64,000 bases of DNA from Ideonella alba (GCF_018069875.1 NZ_JAGQDF010000004.1:186001-250000), one strand, 5' to 3'; shown: positions 10,070 through 29,932, numbered from the stretch's first letter. Made by a program: numbers and translations. The notes: a model not told the origin generated them from the sequence alone.

Positions 10070-10381
10070 TTACGCGGCCTCCCCGGAGAAGTTGAGCTCC
10101 TGGCCGGCCTTCAGCGAGACATACGCCTTCTTGACGTGGTCGCGACGGCCGATCGAGCGACCGAAGCGCTTGACCTTGCCCTTGACGTTGACGACGTTCA
10201 CCGCCTCGACCTCGACCTTGAACAGCAGTTCGACTGCGGCCTTGATCTCGGGCTTGGTGGCGTCGCGCAGGACCTTGAACATCACCTGGTTGTGCTTCTC
10301 GCCCACCGAGGTGGCCTTCTCGGAGATCACCGGGGCGACCAGCACCTGGGCCAGACGGCCCTCGTTGAACTTGGTGCTCAT
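10070..10381 (-). CDS. rplW: 50S ribosomal protein L23
   Basis: The 103-residue L23 sits at the tunnel exit and docks trigger factor and SRP. It carries the [15 protein letters not shown] start region and the loop around [20 protein letters not shown]. It overlaps the rplD stop by 4 bp. Confidence 0.97.
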   Translation of the reverse strand: MSTKFNEGRLAQVLVAPVISEKATSVGEKHNQVMFKVLRDATKPEIKAAVELLFKVEVEAVNVVNVKGKVKRFGRSIGRRDHVKKAYVSLKAGQELNFSGEAA

Positions 10382-10998
10382 GCGAACATCTCCTTGAGCT
10401 GTTCGATCGCGCCCTTGGTCACCAGCACCTTCTTGTAGAAGACCAGCGACAGCGGATCGGCGTAGCGCGGCTCGACCACCAGCACGTTGGCCAGGTTGCG
10501 CGAGGCCAGCGCCAGGTTGTCGTCCACGTTGTCGGAAATGACCATCACCGAGTCCAGGCCCATGGCCTTGAACTTGGAGGCCAGCAGCTTGGTCTTGGGC
10601 GCCTCGATGGTCAGCGAATCGACCACCGCGATGCGGCCGTCACGGGCCAGCTGCGAGAAGATGGTGGCCATCGCGGCGCGGTACATCTTCTTGTTGACCT
10701 TCTGCGAGAAGTTCTCGTCCGGCGTGTTCGGGAAGATCCGACCACCCCCGCGCCACAGCGGCGACGAGGTCATACCGGCGCGAGCGCGGCCGGTGCCCTT
10801 CTGACGGAACGGCTTCTTCGTCGAGTGGTGAACCTCGCGACGGGTCAGCTGCTTGCGGGTGCCTTGACGGGCGTTCGCCTGGTAGGCGACCACGACCTGG
10901 TGGACCAGGGCTTCGTTGTAGTCGCGGGCGAACACGGTGTCAGGCGCGTCCACCTTGGAGGTGGCCTGCCCTTGTTCGTTCAGGAGCTCGAGTTGCAT
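10378..10998 (-). CDS. rplD: 50S ribosomal protein L4
   Basis: The 206-residue L4 has the extended tunnel loop ([20 protein letters not shown]) and the conserved globular domain. In E. coli L4 also represses the S10 operon by binding its leader; here the only long leader in the block lies just before rplC. Its start shares one base with the rplC stop. Confidence 0.98.
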   Translation of the reverse strand: MQLELLNEQGQATSKVDAPDTVFARDYNEALVHQVVVAYQANARQGTRKQLTRREVHHSTKKPFRQKGTGRARAGMTSSPLWRGGGRIFPNTPDENFSQKVNKKMYRAAMATIFSQLARDGRIAVVDSLTIEAPKTKLLASKFKAMGLDSVMVISDNVDDNLALASRNLANVLVVEPRYADPLSLVFYKKVLVTKGAIEQLKEMFA

Positions 10999-11669
10999 CA
11001 GTTGGCTCCCTTCTTGACCTTGACCTTGACGGCGGGACGCACGGTCACGAAGCCGTTCTTGGCGCCCGGCACCGCGCCACGCACCAGCAGCAGCTGGCGG
11101 GCTTCATCGATGCGGACGATGTCCAGGTTCTGGGTGGTGACGGTCTCGTCGCCCATGTGGCCGGTCATCTTCTTGCCCGGGAACACACGGCCCGGATCCT
11201 GCGCCATCGAGATGGAGCCCGGGACATTGTGCGAACGGCTGTTGCCGTGCGAGGCGCGCTGCGAACCGAAGTTGTGGCGCTTGATCGTGCCGGCGTAGCC
11301 CTTGCCGATCGAGGTGCCCTGCACGTCGACCTTCTGGCCGGCGGCGAACAGCGTGACGGGCACGGTGGCACCGGCCTTGTATTCGGCGGCCACGGTGGCG
11401 TCGACGCGGAATTCCTTCAGGACTTCACCGGCTTCGACACCCGCCTTGGCGAGGTGGCCGGCTTCCGGCTTGGTCACGCGCGATGCCTTGCGCGTGCCGA
11501 ACGCCACTTGGAGGGCGCTGTAGCCGTCGGTCTCGACGGTCTTGACCTGGGTGACGCGGTTGTTGGACACATCCAGCACGGTCACGGGGATGGCGTCGCC
11601 ATCGTCCGTGAACACGCGCATCATGCCCACCTTGCGGCCCAGCAAACCGAGACGGTTGCTCAGACTCAT
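10998..11669 (-). CDS. rplC: 50S ribosomal protein L3
   Basis: The 223-residue L3 starts [20 protein letters not shown]; the frame is open for 54 more codons, but a GGAGCGGAGAAG ribosome-binding site marks the ATG at 11669. The methylated-glutamine loop region ([19 protein letters not shown]) is conserved. It is the first gene after a 234-bp gap that holds a promoter and a leader. Confidence 0.97.
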   Translation of the reverse strand: MSLSNRLGLLGRKVGMMRVFTDDGDAIPVTVLDVSNNRVTQVKTVETDGYSALQVAFGTRKASRVTKPEAGHLAKAGVEAGEVLKEFRVDATVAAEYKAGATVPVTLFAAGQKVDVQGTSIGKGYAGTIKRHNFGSQRASHGNSRSHNVPGSISMAQDPGRVFPGKKMTGHMGDETVTTQNLDIVRIDEARQLLLVRGAVPGAKNGFVTVRPAVKVKVKKGAN

Positions 11670-11840
11670 GGTTCTTCTCCGCTCCACTGAAGGAGCTGGG
11701 TTTTCACATCCCCGACAACGATTGGCCGGGCTGACGGTGTCATCTGACTCTTCACTCCAACGCCGCCTGTCGGCACCGCAGTTCTGAAAAGTGATGACGC
11801 GAAGGCGACCACGAATGGCCGCCTTTCGCAAAAGCTGGCG

Positions 11841-11869
11841 AGTATAACCAGCCCCGGACTAACCCGCAA
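11841..11869 (-). promoter_or_regulatory. Predicted promoter and leader upstream of rplC
   Basis: On the minus strand TTGCGG (11864-11869) and TATACT (11841-11846) are spaced by 17 bp. The gap between rpsJ and rplC (11670-11903) thus holds a promoter and about 165 nt of leader. Near the end of the leader, GCTCC/GGAGC can pair just upstream of the rplC ribosome-binding site, so translation could be controlled there. Confidence 0.65.
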
Positions 11870-11903
11870 GTAGGCCTGCGGGCGCCCGGCGCCGGTCAGC
11901 GGC

Positions 11904-12215
11904 TCACTGGAGCTTGATCTCCACGTCCACACCGGCCGGCAGGTCGAGCTTCATCAGGGCATCGACGGTCTTGTCGGTCGGGTCGACGATGTCCATCAGG
12001 CGCTGGTGCGTGCGGATCTCGAACTGGTCGCGGCTGGTCTTGTTGACGTGCGGCGAGCGCAGGATGTCGAAACGCTGCATGCGGGTCGGCAGGGGCACCG
12101 GGCCCTTGACGATCGCGCCGGTGCGCTTGGCGGTGTCGACGATTTCCAGAGCCGATTGGTCGATCAGCTTGTAGTCGAAGGCCTTGAGGCGGATGCGGAT
12201 CTTTTGCTTGGACAT
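11904..12215 (-). CDS. rpsJ: 30S ribosomal protein S10
   Basis: The 103-residue S10 (NusE) begins [20 protein letters not shown]. Besides its ribosomal role it joins NusB in antitermination complexes. The ATG at 12215 is chosen over a longer in-frame extension because it matches the family. It follows tuf by 10 bp, so it probably belongs to the rpsL-rpsG-fusA-tuf transcript, while rplC has its own promoter. Confidence 0.97.
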   Translation of the reverse strand: MSKQKIRIRLKAFDYKLIDQSALEIVDTAKRTGAIVKGPVPLPTRMQRFDILRSPHVNKTSRDQFEIRTHQRLMDIVDPTDKTVDALMKLDLPAGVDVEIKLQ

Positions 12216-12225
12216 GGTCCGCCCC

Positions 12226-13416
<1,191 letters not shown>

Positions 13417-13541
13417 TTCTCAGATCTCCAGGTAAAGAGCAGCGCCCGTGTCGGTTTAACGTCTCCAGCACTGGCCGCCACGGGCAGCAGGCCAACCCCG
13501 TCGTGAGGGGTGCTGAAGACCTGAAAGGAGACCCAACCCAT

Positions 13542-13622
13542 CCAGCGGCAACCGCGGAACCGGCTTTGCCGGGCCGCTGGTTGCGCCCCCTTGAGGGGGA
13601 GCGGCGGCAGCCGCTCCGGGGG
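13542..13622. repeat. Palindromic (REP-like) intergenic element after fusA
   Basis: Two compact hairpins sit in the 212-bp fusA-tuf gap. The first pairs CCAGCGGC with GCCGCTGG around an inner CCGGC/GCCGG stem. The second region has CCCCC-TTGA-GGGGG overlapping GAGCGGC-GGCA-GCCGCTC and ends in CCGGGGG. Similar CCCCCTTGAGGGGG-type palindromes are scattered in Burkholderiales genomes as I recall. It could end fusA transcripts or stabilise them. No second copy was noticed in this window. Confidence 0.6.
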
Positions 13623-13628
13623 TGGGTG

Positions 13629-15731
13629 TTACTTCGAGCGCGCGGTGATGATCGCGTCGGCCACGTTCTTCGGAGCTTCGCTGTAGTGCTTGAACTCCAT
13701 CGTGTACGTGGCACGGCCTTGCGACATCGAGCGCAGCGTGGTCGAGTAGCCGAACATCTCGGACAGCGGGACCTCGGCCTTGATGATCTTGCCGCCGCCG
13801 ACCATGTCGTCCATGCCCTGGACCATGCCGCGGCGGGACGACAGGTCGCCCATCACCGAGCCGGCGTAGTCTTCCGGGGTCTCGACTTCCACGGCCATCA
13901 TCGGCTCCAGGATCACCGGGCTGGCGCGGCGCATGGCTTCCTTGAAGCCCATCGACGCGGCCATCTTGAACGCGTTTTCGTTCGAGTCCACTTCGTGGTA
14001 CGAGCCGAAGGTCAGCGTGACCTTGACGTCGACCACCGGGAAGCCCGCCAGCACGCCGTTGGGCAGGGTGTCGATGACGCCCTTCTCAACCGCCGGGATG
14101 AACTCGCGCGGCACCACGCCACCCTTGATCGCGTCGACGAACTCGAAGCCCTTGCCGGCTTCCTGAGGATCGATCGTGAACACCACGTGACCGTACTGGC
14201 CCTTGCCGCCCGACTGGCGGACGAACTTGCCTTCGACGTCGGTGGCCGACTTGCGGATGGTCTCGCGGTACGCGACCTGCGGCTTGCCCACGTTGGCTTC
14301 CACGCCGAACTCGCGCTTCATGCGGTCGACGATGATTTCCAGGTGCAGCTCGCCCATGCCCGAGATGATGGTCTGGCCCGATTCCTCGTCGGTGCGGACG
14401 CGGAACGAGGGGTCTTCGGCAGCCAGACGGCCCAGCGCGATGCCCATCTTTTCCTGGTCGGCCTTGGTCTTCGGTTCCACGGCCTGCGAGATCACCGGCT
14501 CGGGGAAGACCATCTTTTCCAGCGTGATCACGGCATCCGGATCGCACAGGGTCTCGCCCGTGGTCACTTCCTTCAGGCCCACGCAGGCGGCGATGTCACC
14601 GGCCAGGATTTCCTTGATTTCCTCACGCTGGTTGGCGTGCATCTGCAGGATCCGGCCGATGCGCTCCTTCTTGCCCTTGATCGGGTTGTAGACGGTCGAG
14701 CCGGAGGTCAGCACGCCCGAGTACACGCGAACGAAGGTCAGCTGGCCGACGAACGGGTCGGTCATCAGCTTGAAGGCCAGCGCGGAGAACTTCTCCTTGT
14801 CGTCGGCATTGCGGGTGACCGGCTGGTCGTCCTCGTCGGTGCCGCCGACCGGGGGAATGTCCACCGGGGAAGGCAGGAAGTCGATCACCGCGTCGAGCAT
14901 GCGCTGCACACCCTTGTTCTTGAAGGCGGTGCCGCACAGCATCGGCTGGATCTCGGTGGCGATGGTGCGTTGACGGATCGCGCCCTTGATCTCTTCCTCG
15001 GTCAGGTCGCCCGTCTCGAGGTACTTGTTCATCAGCTCTTCGGTGGCTTCGGCAGCCGCCTCGACCATCTTCTCGCGCCATTCCTTGGCCTGCTCGGCCA
15101 GCTCGGCGGGGATGTCCTCGTACGAGAACTTCATGCCCTGCGAGGCCTCATCCCAGAAGATCGCCTTCATCTTGATGAGGTCGACCACGCCCTTGAAGTT
15201 TTCCTCGGCGCCGATGGGGATCACCACGGGCACGGGGTTGGCCTTCAGGCGGGTCTTCATCTGGTCGACGACCTTGAAGAAGTTGGCGCCGGTGCGGTCC
15301 ATCTTGTTGACGAACGCGAGGCGGGGCACCTTGTACTTGTTGGCCTGGCGCCAGACGGTTTCCGACTGCGGCTGCACGCCACCCACCGCGCAGTACACCA
15401 TGCAGGCGCCGTCGAGCACGCGCATCGAACGCTCCACCTCGATGGTGAAGTCGACGTGGCCCGGGGTGTCGATGATGTTGAAGCGGTGCTCCGGATAGTT
15501 CAGGTCCATGCCCTTCCAGAAGCAGGTGGTCGCGGCGGAGGTGATCGTGATGCCACGCTCCTGCTCCTGCTCCATCCAGTCCATGGTCGCGGCACCGTCG
15601 TGCACTTCACCGATCTTGTGGTTCACACCGGTGTAATACAGGATGCGCTCGGTGGTGGTGGTCTTGCCGGCGTCGATGTGAGCGGAGATACCGATGTTGC
15701 GGTAGCGCTCAATGGGGGTCTGACGAGCCAT
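13629..15731 (-). CDS. fusA: Elongation factor G
   Basis: The 700-residue EF-G drives translocation. The G-domain motifs [23 protein letters not shown] and NKMD are present, followed by domains II-V ending in the [13 protein letters not shown] region. Length equals the family norm. It lies in the str operon between rpsG and tuf. Confidence 0.98.
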   Translation of the reverse strand: MARQTPIERYRNIGISAHIDAGKTTTTERILYYTGVNHKIGEVHDGAATMDWMEQEQERGITITSAATTCFWKGMDLNYPEHRFNIIDTPGHVDFTIEVERSMRVLDGACMVYCAVGGVQPQSETVWRQANKYKVPRLAFVNKMDRTGANFFKVVDQMKTRLKANPVPVVIPIGAEENFKGVVDLIKMKAIFWDEASQGMKFSYEDIPAELAEQAKEWREKMVEAAAEATEELMNKYLETGDLTEEEIKGAIRQRTIATEIQPMLCGTAFKNKGVQRMLDAVIDFLPSPVDIPPVGGTDEDDQPVTRNADDKEKFSALAFKLMTDPFVGQLTFVRVYSGVLTSGSTVYNPIKGKKERIGRILQMHANQREEIKEILAGDIAACVGLKEVTTGETLCDPDAVITLEKMVFPEPVISQAVEPKTKADQEKMGIALGRLAAEDPSFRVRTDEESGQTIISGMGELHLEIIVDRMKREFGVEANVGKPQVAYRETIRKSATDVEGKFVRQSGGKGQYGHVVFTIDPQEAGKGFEFVDAIKGGVVPREFIPAVEKGVIDTLPNGVLAGFPVVDVKVTLTFGSYHEVDSNENAFKMAASMGFKEAMRRASPVILEPMMAVEVETPEDYAGSVMGDLSSRRGMVQGMDDMVGGGKIIKAEVPLSEMFGYSTTLRSMSQGRATYTMEFKHYSEAPKNVADAIITARSK

Positions 15732-15806
15732 GTGTCACTCCAAATGCCAGAAATGGCGAGGGCCGCCCGGGTCAGCGTTAACCCTGAGCGGCCAAAGAAC
15801 GGTGGT

Positions 15807-16277
15807 TTAGAAGCGGAAGTGCGAGAAGGCCTTGTTGGCTTCGGCCATGCGGTGCACTTCGTCGCGCTTCTTCATCGCGCCGCCGCGGCCTTCCGAGGCC
15901 TCCAGCAGCTCGTTGGCCAGGCGGGCAGCCATCGACTTCTCACCACGCTTGCGGGCCGACTCCTTGAGCCAGCGCATCGCCAGGGCCATGCGGCGGATGG
16001 GACGAACTTCCACGGGAACTTGGTAGTTCGCACCACCGACGCGGCGGCTCTTGACTTCGACCATGGGCTTCACGTTGTTCAGCGCGGTCATGAACACTTC
16101 CAGCGGATCCTTGGCGGCCTTCTTCTCGACTTGCTCGAGGGCGCCATAGATGATGCGCTCAGCCACGGCCTTCTTGCCGGACTCCATGATGACGTTCATG
16201 AACTTGGACAGATCGACCGAGCCGAACTTCGGATCGGGCAGGATCTCGCGCTTGGGGACTTCGCGACGACGAGGCAT
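15807..16277 (-). CDS. rpsG: 30S ribosomal protein S7
   Basis: The 156-residue S7 begins [20 protein letters not shown]. It nucleates assembly of the 30S head and binds at the E site; in E. coli it also represses the str operon through the rpsL-rpsG intercistronic RNA. Here that gap is 179 bp (16278-16456), and I see no other gene in it. Confidence 0.98.
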   Translation of the reverse strand: MPRRREVPKREILPDPKFGSVDLSKFMNVIMESGKKAVAERIIYGALEQVEKKAAKDPLEVFMTALNNVKPMVEVKSRRVGGANYQVPVEVRPIRRMALAMRWLKESARKRGEKSMAARLANELLEASEGRGGAMKKRDEVHRMAEANKAFSHFRF

Positions 16278-16456
16278 TTCACTCTTCCTTCATCTTCAGT
16301 GGGTGGCAGCCACCTGCTCACCTGGAGGGACCACGCTTGCACGAGGCGTTTCGGGCCCTTCACTTACTCGACCGCACCGTATCGGGGTGGGGCCGCAACT
16401 GGGATCACATCAGCAGCCTGGCAGGCCGGTGTGACACGAACGGGTCAGACGGCCGA

Positions 16457-16834
16457 TCAGGCCTTCTTGGGACGCTTGGCGCCGTACTTGGAGCGGGCCT
16501 GCTTGCGATCCTTGACGCCTTGCAGGTCCAGCGAGCCACGCACGATGTGGTAGCGCACACCCGGCAGATCCTTCACACGGCCGCCGCGCACGAGCACGAC
16601 GCTGTGTTCCTGCAGGTTGTGGCCTTCACCGCCGATGTACGAGATGACCTCGAAACCGTTGGTCAGGCGCACCTTGGCGACCTTCCGCAGCGCCGAGTTC
16701 GGCTTCTTCGGGGTCGTGGTGTAGACGCGGGTGCAAACCCCGCGGCGCTGCGGGCAGTTCTGCATCGCAGGCGACTTGGACTTCGTGACCTCGACCTGAC
16801 GGCCTTGGCGCACGAGCTGGTTGATGGTGGGCAT
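16457..16834 (-). CDS. rpsL: 30S ribosomal protein S12
   Basis: The 125-residue S12 controls decoding accuracy. The start [13 protein letters not shown] and the loops [12 protein letters not shown] and [13 protein letters not shown] are the standard forms; the lysines altered in streptomycin-resistant mutants are unchanged. The frame stays open upstream, but the ATG at 16834 is the family start. It is the first gene of the str operon. Confidence 0.98.
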   Translation of the reverse strand: MPTINQLVRQGRQVEVTKSKSPAMQNCPQRRGVCTRVYTTTPKKPNSALRKVAKVRLTNGFEVISYIGGEGHNLQEHSVVLVRGGRVKDLPGVRYHIVRGSLDLQGVKDRKQARSKYGAKRPKKA

Positions 16835-17024
16835 GGGTAACTTGTTCCCGTTTGAAGTTACGACGAAAAATTCCTTCCGGCTGGCGTCCAGCGCCTTGCG
16901 GGCCCTGGTGTCGCCCCGCAGGCGAATGCCCTGGGGCCCTGCGCAGCGCGCCGCAAAACGGCAACGGCGCCACCGGGTTGTCCAGGCAGCGCCAAGCGCG
17001 GCAGAATGTGCCGAAAAGCCGAAC

Positions 17025-17054
17025 ATTATAGGTCGACCCCGGCACGGCACGCAA
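17025..17054 (-). promoter_or_regulatory. Predicted promoter of the str operon (rpsL)
   Basis: On the minus strand a perfect -10 TATAAT (17025-17030) is preceded, after 18 bp, by TTGCGT (17049-17054). It would give a leader of roughly 185 nt before rpsL. The promoter lies just before the divergent PIN-domain gene. Confidence 0.75.
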
Positions 17055-17089
17055 GCCGCCTGGGCGCCCGACCCCAGCGAGCCATCAAT

Positions 17090-17539
17090 GTGAACACCTA
17101 CTCTCGCTCAGAGAGCCTGGATGCCGTGCTGGACACCCAGAGCATCCTCGACTGGCTGCACTTCGCCGACCCGCGATGCACCGCCTGGGAGGCCTGGCGG
17201 CAGGCCGGCGCCTGGCGCTGGCGGATCGCCGCGCCGCTGCGCGACGAACTGGCCCACGTGCTGGCCCGGGGTCGGCTGCCGGCCGCGGCCCCGTCGGGCC
17301 AGCCGGTGCTGGCGCAGGTGGACGTGCGGGCCCTGCCCGGTGAGCTGCCCGCCCCGGCGCCGCTGCCGAGCCTGCGCTGCACCGACCGCGACGACCAGAA
17401 GTTCATCGACTTCGCGCTGGCCTGCGGCGCGCGCTGGCTGGTCAGCCGCGACAAGGCGGTACTGAAGCTGCGCCGCCGCGCGCTGGCGCTGCACGGCCTG
17501 CAGATCGTCCATCCGGACGACTGGCGACCGGCCGGCTGA
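17090..17539 (+). CDS. PIN-domain protein (putative VapC-like ribonuclease)
   Basis: This protein of about 149 residues shows a PIN-like pattern: an early acidic motif [13 protein letters not shown], then [15 protein letters not shown] and [10 protein letters not shown] with the acidic residues expected to hold metal in such nucleases. PIN proteins of this kind are often annotated as toxin components, but no antitoxin gene is adjacent. It is the only plus-strand gene in the ribosomal/RNA polymerase region, divergent from rpsL and convergent with rpoC. The start is uncertain: no ATG is in frame nearby; GTG at 17090 is used, but a GTG closer to VLDTQS could serve. Confidence 0.75.
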   Translation: MNTYSRSESLDAVLDTQSILDWLHFADPRCTAWEAWRQAGAWRWRIAAPLRDELAHVLARGRLPAAAPSGQPVLAQVDVRALPGELPAPAPLPSLRCTDRDDQKFIDFALACGARWLVSRDKAVLKLRRRALALHGLQIVHPDDWRPAG

Positions 17540-17542
17540 ACG

Positions 17543-17570
17543 AAAAAAGGGCGACCTCTCGGTCGCCCTT
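17543..17570 (-). terminator. Intrinsic terminator of rpoBC
   Basis: A perfect 8-bp stem GGGCGACC/GGTCGCCC with a 4-nt loop is followed on the minus strand by six T residues. It lies 24 bp after the rpoC stop. On the plus strand only two Ts follow, so it may also act weakly on the convergent PIN-domain gene. Confidence 0.9.
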
Positions 17571-17593
17571 CCTGGGGTGGCAGCCGCCGCGGC

Positions 17594-21820
<4,227 letters not shown>

Positions 21821-21902
21821 GGCTTAACTCCTAATGTGGTATCGAGATGGAAAAGGGGACGGATGACTGCAGCGGCAGGCGCGGGGCCTGCCGCCCAGGC
21901 GA

Positions 21903-26024
<4,122 letters not shown>

Positions 26025-26188
26025 GGAAGACTCCGTATCGACAGCGCGTGCCGGCCGGTAGCACGGGCTGCGTCGGCGACTGGCTGGCCAGGCTCATCCC
26101 CTCACGGGGAGACCTGAAAGCTTGGTGGTTGGCCACTACCAACCGCTGGCGGACAACCCCGGCATTGCACCGGAGTCCGACCAAACCC

Positions 26189-26213
26189 GTTCTCTGCAGT
26201 CGGATCAGAGAAC
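26189..26213 (-). other. Hairpin in the rpoB leader
   Basis: A perfect 8-bp inverted repeat GTTCTCTG/CAGAGAAC with a 9-nt loop lies in the rplL-rpoB gap (26025-26366). In E. coli this gap contains an RNase III processing hairpin; a similar role is possible. I see no gene in the gap. Confidence 0.4.
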
Positions 26214-26313
26214 ACTTGGAAAACCCACGATTATCACTCGGGAATTTTCCAGCTGCTCTCAACAGGGTTTTGCACCGCCGCGACCGGGGCCGCCGCGGTG
26301 CGCCCTGTAAGCG

Positions 26314-26343
26314 CAAAAGGCCGGGAGCCCTTGGCGGGCTCCC
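26314..26343 (-). terminator. Partial terminator (attenuator) between rplL and rpoB
   Basis: On the minus strand GGGAGCCC and GGGCTCCC pair perfectly over a 5-nt loop, followed by GGCC and TTTT. It lies 24 bp after rplL. In E. coli an attenuator at this place lowers rpoBC transcription relative to rplJL; the same is inferred here. Confidence 0.65.
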
Positions 26344-26366
26344 AGCCTCCTGGCCAGGGGGCTGAA

Positions 26367-26747
26367 TTACTTCAGCTCGGCCTTGGCGCCGGCTTCCACC
26401 AGCTTCTTGACGGCGGCTTCGGCGTCGGCCTTGGCAATGCCTTCCTTGACGTTCTTCGGGGCGCCGTCGACCAGGTCCTTGGCTTCCTTCAGGCCCAGGC
26501 CGGTCAGTTCGCGCACGGCCTTGATGACCGAGACCTTGTTGGCGCCGGCTTCGGTCAGCACGACGTTGAACTCGGTCTTCTCTTCAGCGGCCGGGGCGCC
26601 AGCGCCAGCGGCACCGCCGGCGGCCGGGGCGGCCATGGCGGCGGCGGACACGCCGAACTTCTCTTCAATCGCCTTGACCAGGTCGTTGAGTTCCATGACG
26701 GACATGCTGTCCAGGGCGGTCAGGAAGGCGTCTTTGTCGAAAGCCAT
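26367..26747 (-). CDS. rplL: 50S ribosomal protein L7/L12
   Basis: The 126-residue stalk protein has the N-terminal dimerisation region ([19 protein letters not shown]), an Ala/Gly-rich hinge and the C-terminal factor-binding domain ([20 protein letters not shown], then [20 protein letters not shown]). It recruits elongation factors. It follows rplJ by 50 bp. Confidence 0.98.
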   Translation of the reverse strand: MAFDKDAFLTALDSMSVMELNDLVKAIEEKFGVSAAAMAAPAAGGAAGAGAPAAEEKTEFNVVLTEAGANKVSVIKAVRELTGLGLKEAKDLVDGAPKNVKEGIAKADAEAAVKKLVEAGAKAELK

Positions 26748-26797
26748 GATGGTTTCCTTGAAATCAGTGAATCAGTGAATGGGTACAGGCAGCGGGA

Positions 26798-27319
26798 TCA
26801 GGCCGCAGGGGCCTCGGCAGGCGCTTCAGCGCCGCCACCACGCTTCTCGGACAGGGCAGCCAGGACGCCGGCCATGCGTTGCACGGGCGACATCAGCAGG
26901 CCAGCGATCTGGGCCAGCAGGACTTCCTTGCTGGGGATCGACGCCAGGGCCTTGACGCCGTCGGCGTCCAGGGCCTTGCCAGCGTAGGCACCAGCCTTGA
27001 TGACCAGCTTGTCGTTGCCCTTGGCAAAGTCGGCGATGACTTTGGCCGCGGCGACGGCATCTTCCGAAAAGCCGTAGATCAGCGGACCGGCCATGCTCTC
27101 CGCGGCCACCTCGAACGGGGTGCCGGCGACAGCGCGACGGGCCAGGGTGTTCTTCAGCACGTGAAGATACACACCCTTGGCACGCGCATCGACGCGCAGC
27201 TTGTTCAGGGCTTCCACGGTGAGGCCACGGTACTCGGCCAGCGCCAGGGTCTGGGACTTGGCGGCTTGCGCTGCCACTTCCTCGATCACGGCCGCCTTCT
27301 CGTTGCGGTTGAGACTCAA
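26798..27319 (-). CDS. rplJ: 50S ribosomal protein L10
   Basis: The 173-residue L10 anchors the L7/L12 stalk to 23S rRNA. It starts [19 protein letters not shown] and has the typical [14 protein letters not shown] region. The long gap upstream is where L10 represses its own mRNA in E. coli. Confidence 0.97.
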   Translation of the reverse strand: MSLNRNEKAAVIEEVAAQAAKSQTLALAEYRGLTVEALNKLRVDARAKGVYLHVLKNTLARRAVAGTPFEVAAESMAGPLIYGFSEDAVAAAKVIADFAKGNDKLVIKAGAYAGKALDADGVKALASIPSKEVLLAQIAGLLMSPVQRMAGVLAALSEKRGGGAEAPAEAPAA

Positions 27320-27618
27320 GGTCTACTCCTCACATCACGCACCTTCGCCACCCTGACGGGCGACTCCGGTGCACCGGGGTTTCAGCGACCTTGCCGCTTC
27401 GAGTGAGGTGCCCATCACGGTTCACTTCCTTCGTCACGGCGGGGACGCCATCTGCGCTGGTGGACCCCTCGGGCGGACCCTCGGGTTCGATTAAGACGGC
27501 ACCTGCGTGCCGTCACCAGCGGTCTTGGATGGCCCGCGCCCGGAGCAAGCTCCTGGCACGGCCCACCAATGACCAACCGGGCGTCAAGACGGCCGCCCGG
27601 CCGGATTCAATGCCTCGA
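27320..27618 (-). promoter_or_regulatory. rplA-rplJ intergenic leader
   Basis: This 299-bp gap has no convincing gene. It contains a perfect hairpin GACGGCA/TGCCGTC with a 6-nt loop (27495-27514). By analogy with other proteobacteria it should carry the L10-L7/L12 binding leader and perhaps a promoter for rplJL, but I could not identify a clear -35/-10 pair. Confidence 0.45.
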
Positions 27619-28329
27619 TCAGGCAGCGGCGGTGTTGATCGCCACCGAGCTGATGTCGACGCGAGCACCCACGCCCATCGTCGAGGACACGGCCAGCTTG
27701 CGCAGGTAGACACCCTTGGACGAGGCCGGCTTGGCCTTGTTCAGGGCTTCCAGCAGCGCGGCCAGGTTGCCCACCAGCTTGTCGTCGTCGAACGAGCGAC
27801 GGCCGATCGTGCCGTGGATGATGCCGGCCTTGTCGACGCGGAACTGGACCTGACCGGCCTTGGCGTTCTTCACCGCCGTGGCGACGTCCGGGGTCACGGT
27901 GCCGACCTTCGGGTTCGGCATCAGGCCGCGCGGGCCCAGGATCTGACCCAGGGTACCGACGATGCGCATCGTGTCGGGCGAGGCGATCACCACGTCGAAG
28001 GGCATGTCACCCGCCTTGACGCGCTCGGCCAGGTCTTCCATGCCGACCACGTCGGCGCCGGCGGCCTTGGCTTCCTCGGCCTTGGCGCCCTGGGCGAACA
28101 CGGCCACGCGCTTGGTCTTGCCGGTGCCGTTGGGCAGCACGACGGCGCCACGCACGACCTGGTCCGACTTCTTGGCGTCGATGCCCAGCTGCACGGCCAC
28201 GTCGATCGACTCATCGAACTTGGCGGTGGCGCAGCTCTTGACCAGGCTCAGCGCGTCATTGATGGTGTACAGCTTCAGGCTGTCGACCTTGCCCTGCAGG
28301 GCCTTGGCCTTCTTGGTCAGCTTTGCCAT
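27619..28329 (-). CDS. rplA: 50S ribosomal protein L1
   Basis: The 236-residue L1 forms the mobile L1 stalk that helps release deacylated tRNA. The [20 protein letters not shown] start and the [18 protein letters not shown] motif are typical. It begins 1 bp after rplK ends. Confidence 0.98.
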   Translation of the reverse strand: MAKLTKKAKALQGKVDSLKLYTINDALSLVKSCATAKFDESIDVAVQLGIDAKKSDQVVRGAVVLPNGTGKTKRVAVFAQGAKAEEAKAAGADVVGMEDLAERVKAGDMPFDVVIASPDTMRIVGTLGQILGPRGLMPNPKVGTVTPDVATAVKNAKAGQVQFRVDKAGIIHGTIGRRSFDDDKLVGNLAALLEALNKAKPASSKGVYLRKLAVSSTMGVGARVDISSVAINTAAA

Positions 28330-28330
28330 G

Positions 28331-28762
28331 TCACACGCCCTCCACGATCACGCCCATCGAGCGGGCGGAACCGGCAATCGTCTTCACCGCGGCGTCCATG
28401 TCGGCCGCCGTCAGGTCCTTCTGCTTCATCTTGGCGATCTCTTCCAGCTGGGCGCGGGTGATCTTGCCCACCTTGTTCAGGTGCGGCTTGTCCGAGCCCT
28501 TGTCCAGCTTGATCGCCTTCTTGATCAGCACCGTCGCCGGGGGCGACTTCAGCACGAAGGTGAAGGACTTGTCAGCGAAGGCGGTGATCACCACGGGCAG
28601 CATCAGACCGGGCTCCATGCCCTGGGTCTGGGCGTTGAACGCCTTGCAGAACTCCATGATGTTCAGGCCGCGCTGGCCCAGCGCCGGACCGACCGGCGGA
28701 GAGGGGTTGGCCTTGCCGGCCGGGATCTGCAGCTTGATGAAGCCGACGATCTTCTTTGCCAT
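28331..28762 (-). CDS. rplK: 50S ribosomal protein L11
   Basis: The 143-residue L11 shows the [21 protein letters not shown]-terminal region and the RNA-binding C-terminal domain. It lies in the GTPase-associated centre. It is followed at once by rplA, as in most bacteria. Confidence 0.98.
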   Translation of the reverse strand: MAKKIVGFIKLQIPAGKANPSPPVGPALGQRGLNIMEFCKAFNAQTQGMEPGLMLPVVITAFADKSFTFVLKSPPATVLIKKAIKLDKGSDKPHLNKVGKITRAQLEEIAKMKQKDLTAADMDAAVKTIAGSARSMGVIVEGV

Positions 28763-28932
28763 GAATGGCTCCTTTTCGAGTTCAGACGCTTCGGGGCATC
28801 AGCCCCTCGGCTCCTCGTCCACGACCCGTTTCGAACTTCATCAGCGGCGCCGGGTCGGGAACGCTGCTGACTGCCTTGACCTTTTGAGCCCGCCCTGCGG
28901 GGCGGACTCGACAGGTCTGACGACTCAGGTCG
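28763..28932 (-). promoter_or_regulatory. nusG-rplK intergenic leader
   Basis: The 170-bp gap carries a GC-rich hairpin (CCGCCC-CGCA-GGGCGG on the minus strand) followed by AAAAGG, and other weaker stems. In E. coli L1 represses rplKA by binding such a leader. No promoter was clear to me. Confidence 0.4.
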
Positions 28933-29511
28933 TCAGACCTTTTCGACCTGGGAGAAGTCCAGCTCCACTGGCGTGGCACGACCGAAGATCGTGACCGAGA
29001 CGCGGACCTTGGACTTCTCGTAGTTGACTTCCTCGACGGCGCCGTTGAAGTCGGTGAACGGGCCTTCCTTGACGCGGACCAGCTCGCCGACCTGCCACTC
29101 GACCTTGGGCCGCGGCTTCTCGACGCCTTCCTGCATCTGGTTGACGATCTTCATCACCTCGGCCTCGGAGATCGGGGCCGGGCGGTTGCGCGCGCCGCCG
29201 ACGAAGCCGGTGACCTTGCTGGTGTGCTTGACCAGGTGCCAGGACTCGTCGTCCATCAGCATCTCGACCAGCACGTAGCCGGGGAAGAAGCGGCGCTCGG
29301 TGACCGACTTCTTGCCGTTCTTCAGCTCGACCACTTCCTCGGTCGGCACCAGGATGCGGCCGAACTTGGCCTGCATGCCGGCGCGCTCGATGCGCTCGCG
29401 GATGTTGCGCTCGACGGCCTTCTCCATGCCCGAATAGGCATGCACCACGTACCAGCGCATGCCGTTGGCCGGTGCGTTGGCGGTGGTGTCGGGGGCGACG
29501 GATTCGCTCAT
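28933..29511 (-). CDS. nusG: Transcription termination/antitermination factor NusG
   Basis: The 192-residue NusG has the N-terminal NGN domain ([19 protein letters not shown] and [20 protein letters not shown]) that binds RNA polymerase and the C-terminal KOW domain ([17 protein letters not shown]) that binds Rho or S10. It follows secE by 34 bp. Confidence 0.98.
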   Translation of the reverse strand: MSESVAPDTTANAPANGMRWYVVHAYSGMEKAVERNIRERIERAGMQAKFGRILVPTEEVVELKNGKKSVTERRFFPGYVLVEMLMDDESWHLVKHTSKVTGFVGGARNRPAPISEAEVMKIVNQMQEGVEKPRPKVEWQVGELVRVKEGPFTDFNGAVEEVNYEKSKVRVSVTIFGRATPVELDFSQVEKV

Positions 29512-29545
29512 TCGGATGCCTCTTGTTGGATGACCGGGTGCGCGT

Positions 29546-29932
29546 TCAGCGCTTCCAGCCCAGGATCAGGTCGTACAGCACCCACTCCAGCGTCTTGTCG
29601 GTCAGCCACAGGAACAGGGCCATCACGACGACGAAGGCGAACACGTACAGCGTCATCTGGCCGGCTTCCTTGCGGGTGGGCCAGACGACCTTCTTGACCT
29701 CGCGCACCGACTCGCGGCCGAAGCCGATCAGCTGCTTGCCGTTCTCGGACGTGAAGAACACGACCACCGCCAGGGCCACGCCCACCAGCAGGGCCACCAC
29801 GCGCAGCCACATGCTCTGCTGGTTCAGCAGGTAGAAGGCCGCGACCGAGCCGATCAGCAGCACCGCCGCTGCGGCCAGCTTGGCCTTGTCAGCGCCGGTG
29901 GAGACAGTTTCGACTTGAGGAGAGGTGGACAT
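29546..29932 (-). CDS. secE: Preprotein translocase subunit SecE
   Basis: The 128-residue protein has three hydrophobic segments and the conserved SecE amphipathic region ([20 protein letters not shown]) before the last span, as in the three-span E. coli form. It clamps SecY in the inner membrane. It lies upstream of nusG, the usual pair. Confidence 0.96.
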   Translation of the reverse strand: MSTSPQVETVSTGADKAKLAAAAVLLIGSVAAFYLLNQQSMWLRVVALLVGVALAVVVFFTSENGKQLIGFGRESVREVKKVVWPTRKEAGQMTLYVFAFVVVMALFLWLTDKTLEWVLYDLILGWKR

